Of a stretch of 64,000 bases of DNA, positions 59,827 to 64,000 are shown one piece after another. Positions within the stretch are counted from its first letter, which is position 1. Each line of letters starts with the position of its first letter. Both the position numbers and the translations under genes were made by a program. The stretch spans positions 1 to 64,000 of the forward strand of contig NZ_JAMBOH010000014.1 in assembly GCF_023715505.1 (NCBI RefSeq). Reading direction: 5' to 3'. A model generated the notes under the pieces. It did not search any database. It saw nothing but the letters and a program-made list of their open reading frames with translations, and was not told the DNA's origin. The stretch comes from Neobacillus cucumis (lineage in GTDB: Bacteria; Bacillota; Bacilli; Bacillales_B; DSM-18226).

Positions 59827-59870
59827 TTTTAAAAAAGGAATTTGACTCTGGTCAAATTCCTTTTTGCACT
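59827..59870. terminator. Bidirectional terminator between the repeat and jetD
   Basis: A perfect 15-bp stem (59832-59846 with 59851-59865), a 4-nt loop, and A and T runs within the arms. It closes the minus-strand defence operon. Confidence 0.9.
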
Positions 59871-61154
59871 TTAATACTCCCGCTTGATATCCTCTATAAG
59901 TCGATTAACCAAGCCTTCTTGGTAACCTGCTTTTTGTCTATCTATTAAAGTAGCAGCGACCTCAATTAGTTCTGGCGAAGTAATGCTTTGCATTTTCGAT
60001 AGTCTACTGGAAATATCTTCGTCGGAAATGGATACTTCATAGGCAACTGTATCCATTCTCCAAAAGATGACTCGATCTGGAAATCGGTCTTTTAGTCGTT
60101 GTGCCATCGCAATTCCTTCAGGATCCAGGTCTCCTGAATAATATAAATAGCAGCCAGATTCCACCAATAAATTCAATAAAACCCAGCTTGCCGCACGAAA
60201 TTGACCATGCGTGCAAATAACGGGAGCACCTGGAACCTCGTCTACGATCGTCGAACAGACACTTGAATTTTCTAAAATCCATACTTTTTTCCCTTTGACG
60301 GGCCAGATTCTTTTTAACTTCAATAATTCTTTAATCGGTACGTTTAAAACGGTATTCGTTTCTGCAGCCCCTTTCCATACGGGATGAATCCCTATCTCAC
60401 CTTCAGCAAGGAAACCACGGCAGGAAACAAAACTCCATAAATCATCTCGCATTATCCCATAGCTGCTTAATAATTCATTGAGTTCTTCTGTTGCTGAAGG
60501 CATTCCTGATTCACGAAGCCCCTTTATTTGCTGATCCACGGACATACAGTTAATTAGTAATTTTCCTGTAAGACTGCCATTATCAAAAAAATGAGGGTTT
60601 CCAGTTGTCCTTTGAGCGAATAATGGTAGTCTTTCAAATTTATCAGTTGCTGAAGGAATTTGTTGATAGGCCCTCCATACGGTTGTTACCTTTTCATAAA
60701 AATCGACTGGATCCTGTTTATACATCGACCAAATCCATCTAGCTTCCGGTGGCCTGGACTCCATCCAGTCCCACCACCAGCTTCCTTCTGGGTACGCAGT
60801 TCTAAGCTTTTGAAAAAAATCTCGCTCACTCTGTTTTACAAAATCATTTTCTTCCTGTTTTGTCTTAATCGACTCTTGGAGCACCTCTTCTAACAGCTGC
60901 AACAGCGTATAGGAGGAGAAAACCGTCTGCTTTAGTTCCTGTTCAAAGTCGAGTAATGAGATTTTCCCTTTCTTTATGAGCTTGTCTGTGGATTCACCCA
61001 AAAAACCGGCAATCGATTCCAGTTCTTCCTTCGTGAAGCTGCGAGTACTAACAGTACCACTGATTCTCCCGAGTGACCGGTATTTTTCCTTAAAAAGGGT
61101 AAAAAGCTTATGAAAGCCAGGTTCCTCCCTAAGAATTTGGACCCTGCTATTCAT
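59871..61154 (-). CDS. jetD: Wadjet nuclease subunit JetD (TIGR02679/DUF2399 type)
   Basis: This 427-residue protein begins with a DNA-binding-like arm (LFTLFKEKYRSLGRISGTVS) and ends with a Toprim domain: CTHGQFRAASWVLLNLL, then the metal motif YYSGDLDPEGIAMAQRL, followed by VIFWRMD. In Wadjet systems JetD is the topoisomerase-VI-A/Toprim-like nuclease that cuts circular plasmid DNA extruded by the SMC-like JetABC complex. The start overlaps the jetC stop by 8 nt. It is the last gene of the operon, with a terminator right behind. Confidence 0.85.
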   Translation of the reverse strand: MNSRVQILREEPGFHKLFTLFKEKYRSLGRISGTVSTRSFTKEELESIAGFLGESTDKLIKKGKISLLDFEQELKQTVFSSYTLLQLLEEVLQESIKTKQEENDFVKQSERDFFQKLRTAYPEGSWWWDWMESRPPEARWIWSMYKQDPVDFYEKVTTVWRAYQQIPSATDKFERLPLFAQRTTGNPHFFDNGSLTGKLLINCMSVDQQIKGLRESGMPSATEELNELLSSYGIMRDDLWSFVSCRGFLAEGEIGIHPVWKGAAETNTVLNVPIKELLKLKRIWPVKGKKVWILENSSVCSTIVDEVPGAPVICTHGQFRAASWVLLNLLVESGCYLYYSGDLDPEGIAMAQRLKDRFPDRVIFWRMDTVAYEVSISDEDISSRLSKMQSITSPELIEVAATLIDRQKAGYQEGLVNRLIEDIKREY

Positions 61155-64000
61155 GGTTTACCAGCTCCATCGCAGGAATATCATCCAATACCAAGGACCG
61201 CTTTTTCCCATCCCATTGGTAGCGGATTACCGTAACGAAATCTGCATTCTTCGGCCGGACTAACTCACATATCGAAAGACTGGAAATAGTATCATAATCC
61301 CCCCATAATGCCTGTGAGTTCATTATATAGTTAAAACCCAGTTGTTCCACTACTTCAAACATATCACGTATATTATTTTCATCGACACCTGCAAAGGCTT
61401 CATCAAGAGAAATGATAAAAGGTGCCATATCCCCTGCTTCTTTATAACGGGAATATGCAGCTGTAAACAACGGAATATACATCGCCATGGCCTTCTCACC
61501 ACCGCTGAATTTAAAGAACGCATTATTGGTCAGTTCGCGTTTCGGTTCATTCACCCGTTTGAAGGATAGGACAAATGTAAACCACTTTCGATAATCAAGG
61601 ACTTCTTTTAACACTTGATGAAGCGTTGAACCCTCGTTCCTTAGCTGGATCAATTCCTTGGCCTTGGCAATTCTCGATTGGAAGTGCTTAGTAATTCGGT
61701 GTAAATCTTCTTCGTTTAAAAATTTACTATTCCTTTGCAGCAGTTTTACAAGGTCCTCTGTGTCTAATTCCTGTTCTGATTCTGCCGTCAATGGCTTCCA
61801 AGCGATGGAGAACGTTAATCCTGATGAATTATCCCGGCTTTTCATGATTTTATCCATTTCATGGACCCAAGTCTCCGCTCGCTGGATCCGATTTCTCAGG
61901 ATAACCCCAACGGTATTAACGATGATATCTTCATACAACTGACGGTCTTGCTCATCCAGCCAGCCTTTTTGGTCTTCTACTTCTTTGGTTAGAGAGGCAA
62001 ATACAAAATATGGGCTGACCCGCTGTCCTTTATATTCCATTTGAATGATCCGCCGTCCCTTTAGCTGGTTCCATTCATTCAAGATGGGTTCATAATACTC
62101 ACCCCAATCCTGCGAAAACCATTCAGGGCGTTCTCTCTCTTCCGAGTATTCAAACATTCTGTATTCAGTTAGGAATACTTGCTCATTAATGAAAGCTTTG
62201 GTTAATTGTTCATTTAACTTAGAGCGGTCATATTTCCTCAAAATGGGTGCCAGCTCTTTAACCATTTGTTCAGAATTGACCTCTTCTATTTCCATAAAAC
62301 CTTTTGCCAATTCCGATTTCACCATTTCTTCCCACTCATTCGCCATATGGGACCAAAATTCAGAGTTTGTTTTGGCTGCAACTAACTCTTTTTGACAAGT
62401 GGCCTGGGCCATTTCCTTTTTGGGGATTAATACTATCAATTGGGTAAATCCATCCTCTGCTTCCCTAAGCGATTGCAGTACCCGCTGAATTTGCAGGCGG
62501 ATTTCATCAATTCCTTTTAATTTCAATTGTTTCTCAATCGATTCCACTTCTGCTTTTTCTTTTCGTAAAAGGGATTCCCTGATGTTCTGATCACCTTTTA
62601 TTTCGTCCAATTCCGTTTCCATTTCCATAATTCTATCCGTCAACCGGCTGATGGTCTTTCGGGTAAATTGACCTCTTTGGAATAGCTCTCTTAGATTAAA
62701 CAGTTCTGTTCTGTAATGTTTCGCCATCTCTAAGGCATGTTCTAAAATGTCATTGGTCAGGGAAAGATTGAGATGGCTGCCTAATTGATGAAGCTTTACT
62801 TTCACTGCTTGGAGCTGGCTGTGAACGTTTTTCCACTGTTCATCCAGCTGTTGATGGACACTTTTCTTTTCCTCTAACTGATGTCCCAATTTTTCAATTT
62901 GCTCGTTTACATCGCTAAGCACTTTGTCAGAAGGGATTGATTGTTTCCATTCCTCCGCGAGATGAATAGCTTCATCCAATAACAGACGCTCTTTAAGCAA
63001 CTGGTTAAATTCAATTTGAAGATGCTCTATCAGTTGTTCAAATTCTTTAATTTTCTCTTGCTGATATCGCTTGCGTGAGGAACGTCCGATAAATTTGGCC
63101 GGTCCTTCATTCGGTGCATGTCCCATTAAACAGCCAAGTGAATAGGTACCATCTACATCTACATGAAAACCCGATCCATCCTGTTCGATTGAGATACTTC
63201 TTAAAACTTCATCTACTTTGGTTTTGGTAATCGTGCTGTCTTCATCTAAATCAGGACAAAGGTAATCCGCCAGCGTAAAGCCGAGTAATTTCGGTTCAGG
63301 CCGGATGATGCGGTCATGAGTTGGGACAATGTCCTGTTCGGTTATTAAACTATCCAGTAGGCCCGTTTGTTTTATGGCAGATTCAATCCGTTCTCGCTGT
63401 TCTTCTGTCACATGATCCTGAAATTCTACCGCTGCATAAAAGGGAATAAATGCCTGACCATCCTTTTGCAGCTTCTCACGAAACAACTCTGTATCATTTG
63501 CCCGTTCAGGATTAGGCATCTTTAATGTTTTCCAATATTGAAGATCGTCTCGTGCTGTTGCAACCTCAATATTTTTATCGTCTATCGACTTCTCCAGTAG
63601 ATTTTTCTCAGTCAGCAATCTGGCTTTATAATCATTGAGCACCGCAAATAGCTGTTCACGGACTTGTTCGTATCGATTTTCCTCATACAATCCTTCAATG
63701 AGACGGGCAATTGTCTGCATTTTCTCGGTTGGAAAAACAAGCTTTGGATGCTCTTCCATCCAGGAAAATAGCTGCTGTTCCAGCTTTTGCTTTTCTTCGG
63801 TAAACCACTCTGCCAGGTGATCCAAACTTTTACGTAGTTCATCGATTTCCTTCTTTTTGTCAGAGGATTGCCTCTGTAAACGGTTATGATCCTCAAATAG
63901 CCGAGCTTCTTCATCTGACAGCTGTTTTAACGTGCTAAGCAATTGTTCATGATGGTTAATTTCTTGGATCCAGACAGAAAAATCAAACTCTTCCTGCTGA
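61147..64000 (-). CDS. jetC: Wadjet SMC-like ATPase JetC (TIGR02680 type), 5' partial
   Basis: The frame is open to the right edge, so 950 C-terminal residues are visible; the TTG at 63942 is internal. Long coiled-coil stretches (about 250-600 and 690-760 from the edge) flank an insert (PFYAAVEFQDHVTEEQRERI) seen in this family. The C-terminal head has the ABC signature FKFSGGEKAMAMYIPLF and Walker B APFIISLDEAFAGVDENN. The N-terminal head with Walker A lies beyond 64000. TIGR02680 proteins have about 1,350 residues. jetA and jetB (TIGR02677/TIGR02678 type) are expected farther right. Confidence 0.88.
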   Translation of the reverse strand, partial: QQEEFDFSVWIQEINHHEQLLSTLKQLSDEEARLFEDHNRLQRQSSDKKKEIDELRKSLDHLAEWFTEEKQKLEQQLFSWMEEHPKLVFPTEKMQTIARLIEGLYEENRYEQVREQLFAVLNDYKARLLTEKNLLEKSIDDKNIEVATARDDLQYWKTLKMPNPERANDTELFREKLQKDGQAFIPFYAAVEFQDHVTEEQRERIESAIKQTGLLDSLITEQDIVPTHDRIIRPEPKLLGFTLADYLCPDLDEDSTITKTKVDEVLRSISIEQDGSGFHVDVDGTYSLGCLMGHAPNEGPAKFIGRSSRKRYQQEKIKEFEQLIEHLQIEFNQLLKERLLLDEAIHLAEEWKQSIPSDKVLSDVNEQIEKLGHQLEEKKSVHQQLDEQWKNVHSQLQAVKVKLHQLGSHLNLSLTNDILEHALEMAKHYRTELFNLRELFQRGQFTRKTISRLTDRIMEMETELDEIKGDQNIRESLLRKEKAEVESIEKQLKLKGIDEIRLQIQRVLQSLREAEDGFTQLIVLIPKKEMAQATCQKELVAAKTNSEFWSHMANEWEEMVKSELAKGFMEIEEVNSEQMVKELAPILRKYDRSKLNEQLTKAFINEQVFLTEYRMFEYSEERERPEWFSQDWGEYYEPILNEWNQLKGRRIIQMEYKGQRVSPYFVFASLTKEVEDQKGWLDEQDRQLYEDIIVNTVGVILRNRIQRAETWVHEMDKIMKSRDNSSGLTFSIAWKPLTAESEQELDTEDLVKLLQRNSKFLNEEDLHRITKHFQSRIAKAKELIQLRNEGSTLHQVLKEVLDYRKWFTFVLSFKRVNEPKRELTNNAFFKFSGGEKAMAMYIPLFTAAYSRYKEAGDMAPFIISLDEAFAGVDENNIRDMFEVVEQLGFNYIMNSQALWGDYDTISSLSICELVRPKNADFVTVIRYQWDGKKRSLVLDDIPAMELVNHE

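Noticed and set aside
61342..63820. Several plus-strand frames opposite jetC and lacZ
   Set aside because: They are antisense shadows of long, well supported coding regions, without ribosome sites.
63940..63942. TTG as the jetC start
   Set aside because: The same frame stays open to the window edge and TIGR02680 proteins are about 400 residues longer, so this TTG is internal.

Overview
The window is low-GC, spore-former-like Firmicutes DNA, most likely a Bacillus or Neobacillus-type Bacillaceae chromosome. Supporting signs are strong AGGAGG-type ribosome binding sites, CcpA cre boxes, a kamA/yokU/yodT-like lysine locus, a gamma-SASP-like small gene, sugar permeases of the LplB/LplC type without their own ATPase, and Bacillus-type interspersed repeats. 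No rRNA, tRNA or CRISPR array was seen.

Region 1 (1-18.3 kb) is a catabolic island for an aromatic compound, much of it decaying. On the minus strand lie a broken dihydrodiol-dehydrogenase-like SDR, an intact ring-hydroxylating oxygenase (alpha, beta), a type I extradiol dioxygenase and an ACMSD-type decarboxylase. A second minus-strand set encodes a semialdehyde dehydrogenase, 2-oxopent-4-enoate hydratase, 4-oxalocrotonate decarboxylase and tautomerase. Together they read as oxidation of an aromatic carboxylate, meta cleavage, decarboxylation, then the 4-oxalocrotonate branch. Aldolase and acylating acetaldehyde dehydrogenase are absent. Two further copies of the oxygenase/SDR block (about 11.99-13.02 and 15.35-16.65 kb) survive only as scrambled remnants. 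Around them are dead fragments of a LysR regulator, IS21, IS1380, flavohemoglobin hmp (with an Fnr-type box left upstream), and an IS1182 copy with intact ends and target duplication but a broken transposase.

Region 2 (18.7-21.3 kb) holds a GntP-type permease whose 5' end is out of frame, followed by a 3-hydroxyacyl-CoA/3-hydroxyacid dehydrogenase.

Region 3 (22.1-34.8 kb) is a minus-strand lysine-catabolic cluster: LysP permease, YokU, lysine 2,3-aminomutase KamA, a GNAT, an M81/MlrC protein, an aldehyde dehydrogenase, two class III aminotransferases, a thiolase, CoA-transferase subunits B and A (A carries a nonsense codon) and DUF3870. A near-consensus SigA promoter, a dyad over the -10 and a cre box precede it. 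A pdxS without pdxT lies just upstream, fitting the PLP demand of this cluster.

Region 4 (36-44 kb) is mixed: PaiB-like regulator (frameshifted), YczE and DUF5412 remnants, a gamma-SASP-like gene, a DoxX-like protein, a UvrC-like nuclease lacking the second catalytic half, a one-chain sigma/anti-sigma membrane protein, a tandem GNAT and a YesL/DUF624 protein.

Region 5 (44.4-56.5 kb) is a galactoside/arabinoside utilisation locus: GH43 (frameshifted), two different GH2 enzymes, a lipoprotein-plus-two-permease ABC importer and a LacI regulator. Six near-identical 14-bp operators lie in the three promoter regions.

Region 6 (56.6-64 kb) has two coupled IclR regulators divergent from pobA (4-hydroxybenzoate 3-monooxygenase, with a cre box), a large palindromic repeat, and the end of a Wadjet-type plasmid-defence operon (jetD complete, jetC running off the right edge).
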